The notes under the pieces are model-generated. The model saw only the letters and a program-made list of their open reading frames with translations. It was not told the origin of the DNA and did no database searches. A program made the position numbers and the translations under genes. From Sordariomycetes sp. S80-01Y (taxonomy: Eukaryota; Ascomycota; Sordariomycetes), in contig JAXQJY010000032.1 of the NCBI GenBank assembly GCA_037042185.1, positions 930,001 through 994,000 of the forward strand: a stretch of DNA of 64,000 nt, given 5' to 3'. Below are positions 1 through 9,258 of the stretch, piece after piece (the stretch's first letter is position 1; each line of letters opens with the position of its first letter).

Positions 1-1294
1 GGTCAATCAAAAGACTGTATCGAGGTAGACGTTGAACTGGCTCGATAAGGATTGATCGGATAGCTTGCTCTCCCTTCTGCGTCACCCTTTGTCGAAAGCT
101 TGACTGTTGGTCGAGGAATGAGTTCAGGAGCGTGGGAAAGTGCTGGCTTGCCTTGATGTAGTCCTGATAGCATTCCGTAAATTTCGGGAACCACTCCAGG
201 AATAGCCTTGCCATCGCCAACGCGCCGCTTGGATCCTTTGATCTGGTCGAAGCACCTAATTTCGAACCAGTCAATCCAGGTGTAGTCGCCTCCATGTCTC
301 GGGATGCTTCCTCCTCAGTGTCGTCCATAATTCTCTTCATCTCTTCCATAAAGGCTGAGTTGACCCTGAGGATGCTGTCGGATGAACTTGGGAAAAGCTT
401 CTCCAGCTGCTCTTCCGATGGGCTCAAGCTCGAAGCATCGCGTGCTCTAGCACTCTCCCGGAAGTCTGTCGCAATGTGCTCAACCAAATCATCTAGCTTA
501 TGTACGTATCGGATCTCGGTTTCCACCAATTCGTGTAGCTTCATGCGTAGGTCCACCTTCTGGTCTTTGGAGAATGATTTGCTTCGGTTCAAGGATGTTG
601 GTTTGGAAGGGGCGCGGCGAAGTCTGCTGGTCGGCAGGAAGATTGGCTCGCCGAAGGGTTTCACCAGCGGTGTGTAGCCGCCATACTGCCGCAGGGTTGG
701 ATCGAGGATATCATCTTCGTCATCGGGTACGTCTTCGAGATCGGCAGGCTGGAGAGGTACAATAGCCCCCGGAGGGAGGACAAAGTCGAGGTCGACATTG
801 CTGACGTGTTGAGTTTGCAAAGCCTCTTGCAACACTTCTATGACATCTGCCGTGCGCTCGCTCTTGGTGACTGTTTTGACAATGTCTGCCGCATGCGCAT
901 CCCCGAACAAGGCCGGTCCGCTCCCTGGTCGCCTGCCCCGCGTGGGGTAAAGATTTCTCAGGTAGGTTTTGATTCCATCAGGCAGCTCCGCAAAGTACTT
1001 GTAGAGGCCAAACACCAGTCCACGGTAGACTTCGTCGCCTTGGAATTCGCGGGGCAGATGGTTGACTGCGGAGTAAGAGCTGGAATTCGGCGATATTGTA
1101 AGGCGGGGGAAAGACTGGAACCCGGCGGGGGTCAGGACGTGCACTTGGACGCGCGAGCTGTTCAGCGTATAGTTGGCCGTAGTCGACGGTCCGTGGAAGA
1201 TGAGAATCGGTAGGTGGCCGAGCAAAGGGTCGGAAGCGTGGTAGAGCACAAGGTGCTCTGCTGAGAGCGCAAGCTCCTCCGTGACACGCACCAT
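1..1294 (-). CDS. Rho guanine nucleotide exchange factor (DH domain), 3' part off the window
   Basis: The visible part is about 431 codons without a stop, starting at the ATG at 1294-1292; an in-frame TGA lies a few codons upstream, so this is the first Met. The first ~110 residues are an unassigned fungal N-terminal region. An acidic linker (DLEDVPDDEDDILDP) follows. From about residue 240 the sequence resembles a Dbl-homology fold (KLHELVETEIRYVHKLDDLV). It reaches the hallmark helix IEPVQRLPRYSLLID at the window edge, where the frame is still open. Proteins with this motif load GTP onto Rho/Cdc42-type GTPases at the cell cortex. The rest of the DH domain and any PH or BAR domain lie outside. 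The target GTPase cannot be told. No intron is needed in the visible part. Confidence 0.87.
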   Translation of the reverse strand, partial: MVRVTEELALSAEHLVLYHASDPLLGHLPILIFHGPSTTANYTLNSSRVQVHVLTPAGFQSFPRLTISPNSSSYSAVNHLPREFQGDEVYRGLVFGLYKYFAELPDGIKTYLRNLYPTRGRRPGSGPALFGDAHAADIVKTVTKSERTADVIEVLQEALQTQHVSNVDLDFVLPPGAIVPLQPADLEDVPDDEDDILDPTLRQYGGYTPLVKPFGEPIFLPTSRLRRAPSKPTSLNRSKSFSKDQKVDLRMKLHELVETEIRYVHKLDDLVEHIATDFRESARARDASSLSPSEEQLEKLFPSSSDSILRVNSAFMEEMKRIMDDTEEEASRDMEATTPGLTGSKLGASTRSKDPSGALAMARLFLEWFPKFTECYQDYIKASQHFPTLLNSFLDQQSSFRQRVTQKGEQAIRSILIEPVQRLPRYSLLID

Positions 1295-2863
1295 GGTCGC
1301 CTCAATGGGCCGCTTTCATGGCCTTCGCGCCGATCGTATGCGATGTTGATAGGCCGTGTTCGACGCCGCTATTCGTGATGTGCGATGCAGTGTGTTGGGG
1401 TAAGCGTTGGTGGGTTGGTGTCAATGGCGTGTTGATGTAAACATTGCAACCGCGTCCAGATTCATGCAGCGTAACCTTAAATCGTGGGAACCGATCGCCG
1501 AGCCTAATCGCACCGAGGCTGAAGAACAAATTTTTTACGGAAGATACGGGCTTTAGAAACGAAGTATGTACACGATGGTGGCCGACTCGGGATGCAAAGT
1601 CGCGAACCCTCTTGGATCTCTCAGTCTGGGTCGCAAGAGCGGTCAAAGGTGGCAGGCTTCCCACTGGAGGCGATCGTAATGGGGACACCCCTTACCGCTG
1701 TCGTCCACGCCGTGCCAGGCTTTAGACGCGGTTTGACGCGTGCCGATAAGATAAGAATTGGGCGCTAGCCTGCATCGAGCCACAACCCACCTCCTACCCC
1801 TCCAAACCCCAAACCTGAAAGTCAACAAGGCGGTTTCGCGGCCGTTGAAGCGCTTTAGGCGGTCAACCTTGGGTTTGTAGGCTTGCTAAGGGTCAGGAGG
1901 CGGTCTTCTGTGGTTGCCGTCAGCTTTTCAGTTCCAGCTTCAAGGGGAACTTGGTGTAATTATTGCATCTTCACGCTTCGCACGGCTGTGATTTCACTTC
2001 TTGCAGTTGCCATCACGACCATGCGCCGGCGAGCGTCGTGTTCGGCGAGCCAGCGGCGGTAAGAGACCATATACTAGTCACAATGTCTCCCAAAGACCAC
2101 ATTGTGACGAGCACCACCAGACGAATTGCTAATTCACATAAAGACAGGGGCCGAAGCACCTGGTCGGCGACTTACATCCTTCGATGTGGTGGCAACACCA
2201 CATCCGGGCAGAGCGCAGAAGGATCTCGAGCTTCCACGATCCAGTTGCATCTGCGATTGCCCTCGGGAGCTTGCCGAGTCGAATCCCCAGCCTGGCATGA
2301 AACCTGGATCAACAGCACCCGAGGCTTGGTTTCGTAAGACCAGTCAAGAAGTGTCTTTCTAAGTCAAGTGCATGGTCAGTACTCTCAGTTTGCAGCGTTG
2401 AAGCCGCTGTGTGTGGCTTAAGCATCCTCTCGACAGTGGCGGTTTACGGATTCCCATCTTGAAAGCTGCTGCGAGGATCAATGAGGCTTGAGCTGGGATG
2501 ATGATCCTTGAATTGGAGACACAATAAGTCCCTCGCCTGAACTGCGATTCTGTGAATAGTTATTCTGTCAACCCCAACGCAACCAATTAGCACCCGCCCC
2601 GGCTAAACCACAAAGAGTCTGGACCAACAGTGCCAACGCTCTTGGCAGATTGCCATCGGGTCACTGTTGGTGAAGGGGTCTGTGCCGTTTTCACCGAAGC
2701 TCGCAAGCAAGCACAATCCCAGAGGATGGGGTCTGAAGGAATATCAGGCCAAAGGCCCTCTTTGCGGGGATCCTCAGTCCTCGACTACTCACCTTGCTTC
2801 CATTCCTGTTTTCCTTGCGTTTGATTCCTTTCTTTGCGACCTGAATCGCCTATTTGATACGCC
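1295..2863. other. Intergenic, divergent promoter region (1.57 kb)
   Basis: This lies between the divergently read RhoGEF and the CFEM-like gene. Only short overlapping frames without domain character are present. A T-arm-like string near 2278 has no acceptor-stem partner. A first exon carrying a signal peptide for the downstream gene could hide here, but I could not find a convincing one. Confidence 0.5.
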
Positions 2864-3588
2864 ATGGGAAGCCGTTGGGGACCGCCGGACGGTTGGGATG
2901 AGCTACCTGATTGTGCGACTGACTGCTTTCGCGATGGGCTGAGCGAAACTGGGTGCGAGGAGGGCGACGAGCGCTGCTTGTGTGAAGGGGACAACTGGGC
3001 CATCGTTGGGAAATCATTGGACGACTGCAAAGATTGCTCTGGAAGCGACCTTTGGCGTGAGTAACCTGGGCAGAGTGATGGTTCGAACTGACCCGATGAG
3101 CAGGGCTAGGAGCAAGCTACCAGGTCATATGCGATTCCGTCGAACGAGAGTCAGCATCACCAACGCCCTATACGGAGTCTTCAACAGCAACATATGCCAC
3201 AGCCCACGGCGGAACACCGTCGTCAGCCGCTGGCGCCCAGTCAACAACACTCACATTCATACCGATTGCCTCACATACACCCAGTCAAAGCGACCTTGAC
3301 TCTACATCTCTACAATCGCGCAACCAAATTCCAAAATCCGCGATCATCGGGATGTCTGTCGGTTTCGTGGTTGCCGCTTTGCTAATAGCCAGCTTGAGCA
3401 TCTTCTGGCTGCGCGAACGGAAACGCAGGAAAAGCCTGGAATGGAGTACCGAATCGAAGCGAGGCAGCAGGTTGAGTTTGGGTAGTAAGAGGGCGAGCAA
3501 ACGATCCACCAAAGGGGAAAGCTCGACGCAAGTTACGGAAACGGGGATATGGAGGCCAAGCGGGGCTACAAGCACGCCTTCGCCATGA
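2864..3588 (+). CDS. CFEM-like Cys-rich single-pass membrane protein
   Basis: Two exons, 2864-3056 and 3104-3588, are joined across a 47-base intron (GTGAGT donor, CTGAC branch, CAG acceptor). They give 225 residues. The N-terminal 80 residues carry eight cysteines spaced C-x3-C, C, C-x-C, C-x2-C and C (LPDCATDCF, CLC, CKDC, ICDS), as in small fungal extracellular CFEM-like domains. A Ser/Thr-rich stalk follows, then one membrane segment (MSVGFVVAALLIASLSIFWL), then a basic stop-transfer (RERKRRK) and a cytosolic Ser/Lys-rich tail. The ATG sits in a strong context (CGCCATGG). However, there is no signal peptide, and an in-frame TGA lies just upstream, so an unseen first exon is possible. The frame reopens for 174 codons after the TGA stop (see separate entry). 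A cell-surface sensor or adhesion role is inference. Confidence 0.7.
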
Positions 3589-4110
3589 CACAGTCGGCAT
3601 ATTGCGTGCGTTTCGGCTGCTAAACGACTTTCTTCTGGGACTGAGATCTATTTTAACGATACATCGGCATGGGTTCTGGGTTGGGATACATCTAGCGCTG
3701 GGAGCACATCATCTGGGAGTCGCCTTGTTTGGGCTTTGGGTCACGACGCATTATACGAGGGAAACAGGGAGCCAGAACGCTCCGCCTTACAGATTGCCTC
3801 GCTAAAGAGCAGAAAAAACACAAGCTTTGAAAGTATAAAGAGACCGGAGTATCACACCCCCTGGATCTCCAGAACATTTTCCGAAACTCTGCTCTACGTG
3901 ATACCGATACCCCAGCTATTCTCAAAGATGGAATGTGGTGTGGAAGTCAAGCATACGGACCTTCGACGTCTGCTGAATCTTCAGGGGCTTAATCGTAGGG
4001 AGGAGCCGGAACTTTCTGAGCTCCTGGACCAATACCAAAAACGCAGTGACGATGAAGTCACCGATATTTCCGTACTGAAACTTCAGTCATCCTGCGGACA
4101 ATGTCGCTAA
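3589..4110 (+). other. In-frame open extension after the CFEM-like gene's TGA
   Basis: Immediately after the TGA at 3586-3588 the same frame stays open for 173 codons, to a TAA at 4108-4110. The base after the TGA is C. The encoded sequence is not obviously low-complexity and contains charged stretches such as EVKHTDLRRLLNLQGLNRRE. I recognise no domain. It could be a longer cytoplasmic tail cut by a stop mutation, a read-through product, part of a separate gene, or chance. Confidence 0.3.
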
Positions 4111-4235
4111 GCCTCTCTAGCTCTTGATCAACAAGGTAGGCTCGTACAAGCAGAGGGAGAAGGAGAAGGTAGGAGCGCAGCCGACTTGCAAGTATCTCTT
4201 TGTTGGGTAGCGGCTCATATGTGAACACCGCGTAG

Positions 4236-4613
4236 CTGGAACAAGATGCACGAGACAGGACGCTCAGGAACCCAAATCACGAAGACAGAGATTTCGAATC
4301 CAGACGGGCTCTCATCGAGGCTTCAATCGAGCGGGGCGCGTCGGCTGTGCCAAAGACGCCACAGATTAGACACATCTATGATGCGAATCTCGTCGACGAT
4401 GAATGGAAGCTCATTAAGGCGAGGGTCTTTCGATATTTGACCCTAGTAAACCAGCTGATACGGGCCTAGGAGAAGAATCTGGACAACGTCGTCTACATGC
4501 GCATCCGTGTTTTGATTCCTCAGGGAATGTGGGCCGACCCAAAGGACGCCATGGTCAGGGGGGACAAATTCGAGCTACACAGAATTCTGATGAAGCATGT
4601 ATCAAAACACTAG
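4236..4613 (+). pseudogene. Possible gene fragment interrupted by one TAG
   Basis: One frame is open from 4236 to a TAG at 4611-4613 except for a single TAG at 4467-4469. The sequence on both sides reads like real protein (RHIYDANLVDDEWKLIKARV before, NLDNVVYMRIRVLIPQGMWA after). A change of CAG to TAG would explain the break, but an undetected intron is also possible. No upstream ATG in frame begins a complete gene, and I recognise no family. It may be related to the open frame just upstream. Confidence 0.35.
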
Positions 4614-5245
4614 CCTGCTTGTGGGTTGTTTGCAGCGCGAGCGAGGAGCTTGGTTGATAGCTGGGGCAATGAGGGAGTCTCTCCGTCAAAGACTAAGTCA
4701 ACCTGCCAGCCTAAACCAGGTGCAAAGCCGTGAGAAAGACAGCCTTGTTAAATGATGGCAATGATTCTAGACTGAATGATCGGGTCCTTGAATCATAGGC
4801 TTGTCCATGGTTACTTCAATAAGACGGCTTAGTAGCAATGGTCGGACATTGGAACTAGGACTACTAGTAGGAGTTGTCGGGCCCAAAAGGGGGACGAGAC
4901 ACACCTGGGAACAGATGTCCTTGGTGCCGCCAGGATGCATGAAGTCTATTGCCATGGTTGGAGATAGATGTCCCTTCAAGACAGAATGATCAGGTAATTT
5001 ATGCGCCTTAATTCTCTCGCATAGGTGCAGACCCTATGAACGCACGCGTGAGATTAGAGTTCTGACATCAGACGGCGTGTGGGCTGTGAAGAATCTGAGG
5101 GGGAGAACGTGAATTTTGTGCCTGTTTTCGCTTCTCATACAATACTTCGACCCTGAATAATCCAGCTCACTGAGTTCTCGGGCTCAAATTGGTATATTTC
5201 CCCCCAAATCCCTAATAAGACCAATTGCCGAGCGTCACCGCCAAG
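4614..5245. other. Intergenic, no feature seen
   Basis: This short gap precedes the ABM-domain gene. No convincing coding frame or RNA gene was seen. Confidence 0.5.
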
Positions 5246-5711
5246 ATGAGCTCGGATCCACACGCCAGCGAGGCATACTTCTCGGTGTCGACCATCAAGA
5301 TCAAGCCCGGAAAAGCCAGCGAGGTGCGAACTAGATACTCTAATTCCGGTTGCCCGGTGGCTGACATTTCGTTTGAAGGTGCAAAAGGCCCTGTCCGAGG
5401 TCGCCCAAGCCACGCTTGACAACGAGCCCGGGGCCAAGATCTACCGCTTCTTCAAGAGCGAGGGCAAAGACGAGTTCGTCTGCATCGAGAAGTAGCACCC
5501 GCCGTTCTCTCCAAACTGTTCCAAGGCTAAGGTCCTGCGCAGGTTCGCGAGCAGAGATGCGTACAAGATCCACACGACTTCTGGCCATGTCAGACAGTGG
5601 GCGGAGAAGTACCTGTTCAGCCCCGGAGCGGATCTCTTCGATGGGCCGTTCGAATTTCACAACCTGACAAAGGATGCTGAGCTTCCGGCTGGTGGCTTTG
5701 ATAGGTCTTGA
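5246..5711 (+). CDS. Antibiotic biosynthesis monooxygenase (ABM) domain protein
   Basis: Three exons, 5246-5323, 5379-5491 and 5543-5711, give 119 residues. The introns are 55 and 51 bases. The second removes what would otherwise be a TAG after CIEK. The spliced protein is one dimeric alpha/beta-barrel ABM domain: an N-terminal strand (YFSVSTIKIKPGKASE), an amphipathic helix (VQKALSEVAQATLDNEPGAK), the strand YRFFKSEGKDEFVCIEKF, then the family-typical AYKIHTTSGHVRQWAEKY. Small single-domain ABM proteins include cofactor-free oxygenases acting on quinones or polyketides, but many are uncharacterised. No biosynthetic genes lie next to it, so the substrate is unknown. The lack of a signal peptide points to the cytosol. 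Confidence 0.82.
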
Positions 5712-6079
5712 AGTTGGTATCATTGGGTCTTCTATCAAATACATGGCTATCAAAACATGGCATCGCTTTATCCTCGTGAAGTCTTTCTGGTCATGTGGCC
5801 CTGCCGCCACGGTCGTGGGCCTCAACCCGTGTGTGATCTGCTCCTCAGCCGGAAGAGCTTAAACGCTCCAGCAGCATGATCACCTGCTCATATATCATAT
5901 AGCATTCGAGAAAAGTCGCATCCGTCGGGATAATCTCCGGCACTGACAAGTTTAACGGTCACACCTGGCTGACGACCCAGAGGTCATACCAGGGACTGTG
6001 CATCTCAGCCACAAGACAGAGACTCGTTATCGGTGTCTCGTGTCATCCATGTCCCGTCTTTCGCGTCGCGTGCAAAATT
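5712..6079. other. Convergent 3' interval
   Basis: This lies between the ABM gene (plus) and the acidic membrane protein gene (minus). No gene was seen. It should hold both 3' untranslated regions. Confidence 0.5.
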
Positions 6080-7058
6080 TCATCGAAGTATTGAGCGAGC
6101 CTCTTCGTCTTCTGGCTTCAGCTGGTCCGTCTCCTCGACCATGTAAGGAACATCTTCCCAATCCAGCGGGGCGTCTTTGTCCTCAAACTCGGTCTCTTCA
6201 ACCTTTGCTTCCGGTTCTTGGTTCTCTTCCTCGGCAGTTGATTCGCCCTTGTCCTTCCCTTCGGAACTTCCCTGAGGCTCATCCCATTCAGGAGGTGTTG
6301 GCTCTTCCCATTCCTCAGGCATGGGCTCTCCCCATTCTTCATGCTCTTCAGCTTCCGGTCGTTCAGAGTCCGCTTCAGTATCCTGCGGTGCCTCTTTCGG
6401 CAAGCCACCGGAAAAGTCTTGCTCAGACTGAGGGTTGAGGTCAGCCTCAGGAACAGGTCCCGCGGAGCTTGGCGCAGACGCCACCTCTTCTGATGAGTGG
6501 TCGACATCAGTGTCCGGCCCGGGAACATGCGGCGTCTCAGATGGGGGGACACCATAGAAGTCCTCCTCAGAAGGTGGCACAGGCGTTGTTTCTGTGGGAG
6601 GTGCCTCGTCGACAGCTGCATCAGGAGCGTCGGACGCTGAGGTGCCAAGAGCAGTCGTCGATGGGACTTTGTGAGGTTGGCTCTGCTCTTTCAAAAAGCC
6701 CCAATCAATGTCGGGCGGTCCAGTGGGCACCCAGTCATCAGACTCAACGGGCGATGGCTGCTTGGCCGGCTCAACTTCGCCATGAACTTCATCGTGCAGA
6801 GCGTCTAAGGACGTGAAGGCGACCTGTCTGATGTGAGCGACGACTCAGTCAATTCCGTCGATGGTGTCTTACCGGCGAAAATGAGTATAGCGTAAAGCCC
6901 AAAACCAGCGCGACCAATGTGAAAATGGCTATCCTGCCGACCTTCTTGCTGGGCATGGAATTTTGGTATCTGCCTGTCTCGGGTTGCTCACCCACAACCC
7001 GATAGCTCTTCTCCCCGCGCGTGGTCCAGTCCGTCAAAAATCCCGTCAATCGATCCAT
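6080..7058 (-). CDS. Hypothetical acidic single-pass membrane protein
   Basis: Two exons on the minus strand, 7058-6873 and 6823-6080, flank a 49-base intron (GTAAGA donor, ACAG acceptor) and give 309 residues. A 41-residue N-terminal segment ending in the basic MPSKKVGR precedes one membrane helix (IAIFTLVALVLGFTLYSF). This looks like a signal anchor with the N-terminus in the cytosol. The rest is a long, almost purely Pro/Glu/Asp-rich disordered segment with Trp-Glu repeats (EEWGEPMPEEWEEPTPPEWD). No enzymatic domain follows, which is odd for a type II protein of the glycosyltransferase sort. It may be complete, or further exons may lie downstream. I do not recognise the family. Confidence 0.65.
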
Positions 7059-7866
7059 ACCGTCGGCGTTGCAATTTGTGATGAAGGAAAGATGAAAGTG
7101 CGCGACACGCTCGAGGCGTCGGCCGTTGCGAAGATAAGGTTCAGGACATGACCGCAAACGGGGACCACAGAACGAGGCTAATTAGCTGTCAGGCTTAGGT
7201 GAGGTGAGGCCGCCCGTGGGTTTGGCCTGTCGCGGACGAGACGACGATCGCCAGGGGGTCCTAGTCTGGGTCTTGCGCGCCTATCACTACGGTTGGTGGC
7301 GTTGGACATCCGCTTTCAGGGGTGGAGTCTGACAGCTTTGGGGGGCCAGATACGAGCTCATCTAATTCTTCGAGAACGCTTCGTGAGCCTGTTACGCAAG
7401 AACAACCAGCTATCGCGAACGTACGCCATTCAATTTCTACGTTAAGGTGATCTTTCATTGAAATCATCGAAGTCATCGAACAAGATGCGAGGGTTGGATG
7501 ATGTCTTCAATCAGGACGCCCTTTCAGGGCTGCCGCATCACCCGAGTCGCAAACTTGCGACGTTTGAGAAAGCCGACGACCCGAAAAACACTCCCTTCAC
7601 ACTGTCTTTCAACAAGACGGCGCCTGCAGATCAGACACGGTTGGGCCAGGAGCTGTTGTCTCTTTACACAGTAATGATTACTGCTGTCCCTCGTCCGCAC
7701 TGACTTCTTCAACATGCTTTCATCGAGCGTAGGGTAGGGTATCCACAGTGTGACGCAAGTGGGGCGCCGGAAACGACGCCATCACGAAACGCCTCAGATT
7801 TCGACTTCTCCCGACATCGCGACCATCAACACGATCCAGCCATTGGCCTACGCCGTCACAGCGATC
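7059..7866. other. Divergent promoter interval
   Basis: This lies between the minus-strand acidic membrane protein gene and the plus-strand DHODH gene. A frame at 7458-7703 is open for about 80 codons but lacks family features and is not called. No RNA gene was seen. Confidence 0.45.
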
Positions 7867-9258
7867 ATGTCTGCTTCTCTTCTAAGGCAACGCCTAGCGG
7901 CAAGCGGTTCGTCGTGGCGGAATGCTGGTCCTCGATCGTACCAATTGGCACAGCGACGCCATGCCTCGTCATCCAGCGGCTCATCGAACGGCAGCAGTTT
8001 CAAGGTCGCCCTTTACGGCACAGCTCTCGCGACATCGCTGTACGTAACCTATCTATACACGACCGATACACGAGCGTTCGTCCACCGATGGATAGTACCG
8101 CCCATGCTGCGAACCATCTTCCCCGACGCCGAAGACGCACACCACGCTGGCACAGCCGCGCTCAAGACGCTCTACGCGCTGGGGCTGCATCCCCGGGAAC
8201 GCGATGCAGAGGTTAAGAATGCGCCAGAGCTCAAGACGGAGGTATTTGGAACCGAACTGAGCAATCCAATCGGCATCTCGGCAGGGTTGGATAAGGACGG
8301 TGAGATCCCTGACGTGCTGTTTGCGCTGGGTGCTGGTATTGTGGAAATCGGGGGATGCACCCCGCTTCCACAAGAAGGAAACCCAAAACCTCGTGTCTTC
8401 CGGGTGCCAGCACTGGACGGGATGGTGAATCGGTACGGGCTCAATTCACGTGGGGCCGATGACATGGCGATTCGTCTACGTGACAGGGTACGCAGGTTCG
8501 CGCGCGAGCTGGGCGTCAGCGAGTCTGATGTGCTGGACGGCAAGGTGGGCGTTCCGCCAGGCAGTCTTCAAAGCGGGAGGCTGCTGGCCGTACAGATCGC
8601 CAAGAATAAGGAGACAAGCAGCGCGGACACGGCGGATGACCTGGTGTACTGTGTGAAGCGCCTGGCTCGCTATGCGGATGTCTTGGTGGTGAACGTCAGC
8701 AGTCCCAACACCCCGGGCTTGAGAGATTTGCAAGCCACTGGGCCTTTGACAAAGCTGCTGAGTGCGGTGGTGGACGAGGCCTCGCGGACGAATCGGGCTT
8801 CGAAGCCCAAAGTCATGGTCAAGGTCTCCCCAGACGAGGACGATGACCAACAAGTCGAGGGCATCGTCTCGGCGGTATCGAACAGCGGAGTGGACGGCAT
8901 CATTGTTGGCAATACAACGAAGCGCAGGACCGGTCTTGTGGCCGAAGGCACCAAGCTAAGCATCAAGGATCAGAGGGCCTTGGCTGAAGAGGGTGGCTAT
9001 TCTGGCCCGGCTCTGTTTGATCGCACAGTGAGCCTTGTCGGAAAGTACAGCAAGGCGCTTGGCTCCGATGCCCTGAAGGCTGGCGACAACAAGAAGGTTA
9101 TCTTTGCGACGGGCGGCATTACCAATGGCGACCAGGCCCTCAAGGTCCTGAATGCAGGCGCGAGCGTGGCGATGGTCTACACGGGCATGACCTATGGAGG
9201 AGCGGGTACGGTAACGCGGATCAAGAGCGAGATGAAGGATCAGATCAAGCGACCATGA
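7867..9258 (+). CDS. Dihydroorotate dehydrogenase, class 2, mitochondrial
   Basis: This intronless gene encodes 463 residues. It catalyses the fourth step of de novo pyrimidine synthesis, oxidising dihydroorotate to orotate with FMN and passing electrons to ubiquinone at the inner mitochondrial membrane. The first ~35 residues are Arg/Ser/Ala-rich, as in a matrix-targeting presequence. A membrane segment follows (FKVALYGTALATSLYVTYLY), and this layout is diagnostic of class 2. Core motifs are GISAGLDKDGE, IVEIGGCTPLPQEGNPKPR, NRYGLNSRGADD, VNVSSPNTPGLRDLQ (active-site Ser at about 278-279), VGNTT and the FMN-phosphate site ATGGITNGDQAL. A linker of about 40 residues between NSRGADD and the next core strand is longer than in bacterial enzymes, as is usual in fungi. 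The frame is open upstream to a GTG at 7750, but 7867 is the first ATG. Confidence 0.96.
   Translation: MSASLLRQRLAASGSSWRNAGPRSYQLAQRRHASSSSGSSNGSSFKVALYGTALATSLYVTYLYTTDTRAFVHRWIVPPMLRTIFPDAEDAHHAGTAALKTLYALGLHPRERDAEVKNAPELKTEVFGTELSNPIGISAGLDKDGEIPDVLFALGAGIVEIGGCTPLPQEGNPKPRVFRVPALDGMVNRYGLNSRGADDMAIRLRDRVRRFARELGVSESDVLDGKVGVPPGSLQSGRLLAVQIAKNKETSSADTADDLVYCVKRLARYADVLVVNVSSPNTPGLRDLQATGPLTKLLSAVVDEASRTNRASKPKVMVKVSPDEDDDQQVEGIVSAVSNSGVDGIIVGNTTKRRTGLVAEGTKLSIKDQRALAEEGGYSGPALFDRTVSLVGKYSKALGSDALKAGDNKKVIFATGGITNGDQALKVLNAGASVAMVYTGMTYGGAGTVTRIKSEMKDQIKRP

Noticed and set aside
2278-2300. tRNA-like T-arm string
   Set aside because: No matching acceptor stem, D-arm or anticodon arm could be placed around it.
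7458-7703. 81-codon frame upstream of DHODH
   Set aside because: The start is not ATG (a later ATG leaves about 70 residues), there is no domain, and it lies in a divergent promoter region.
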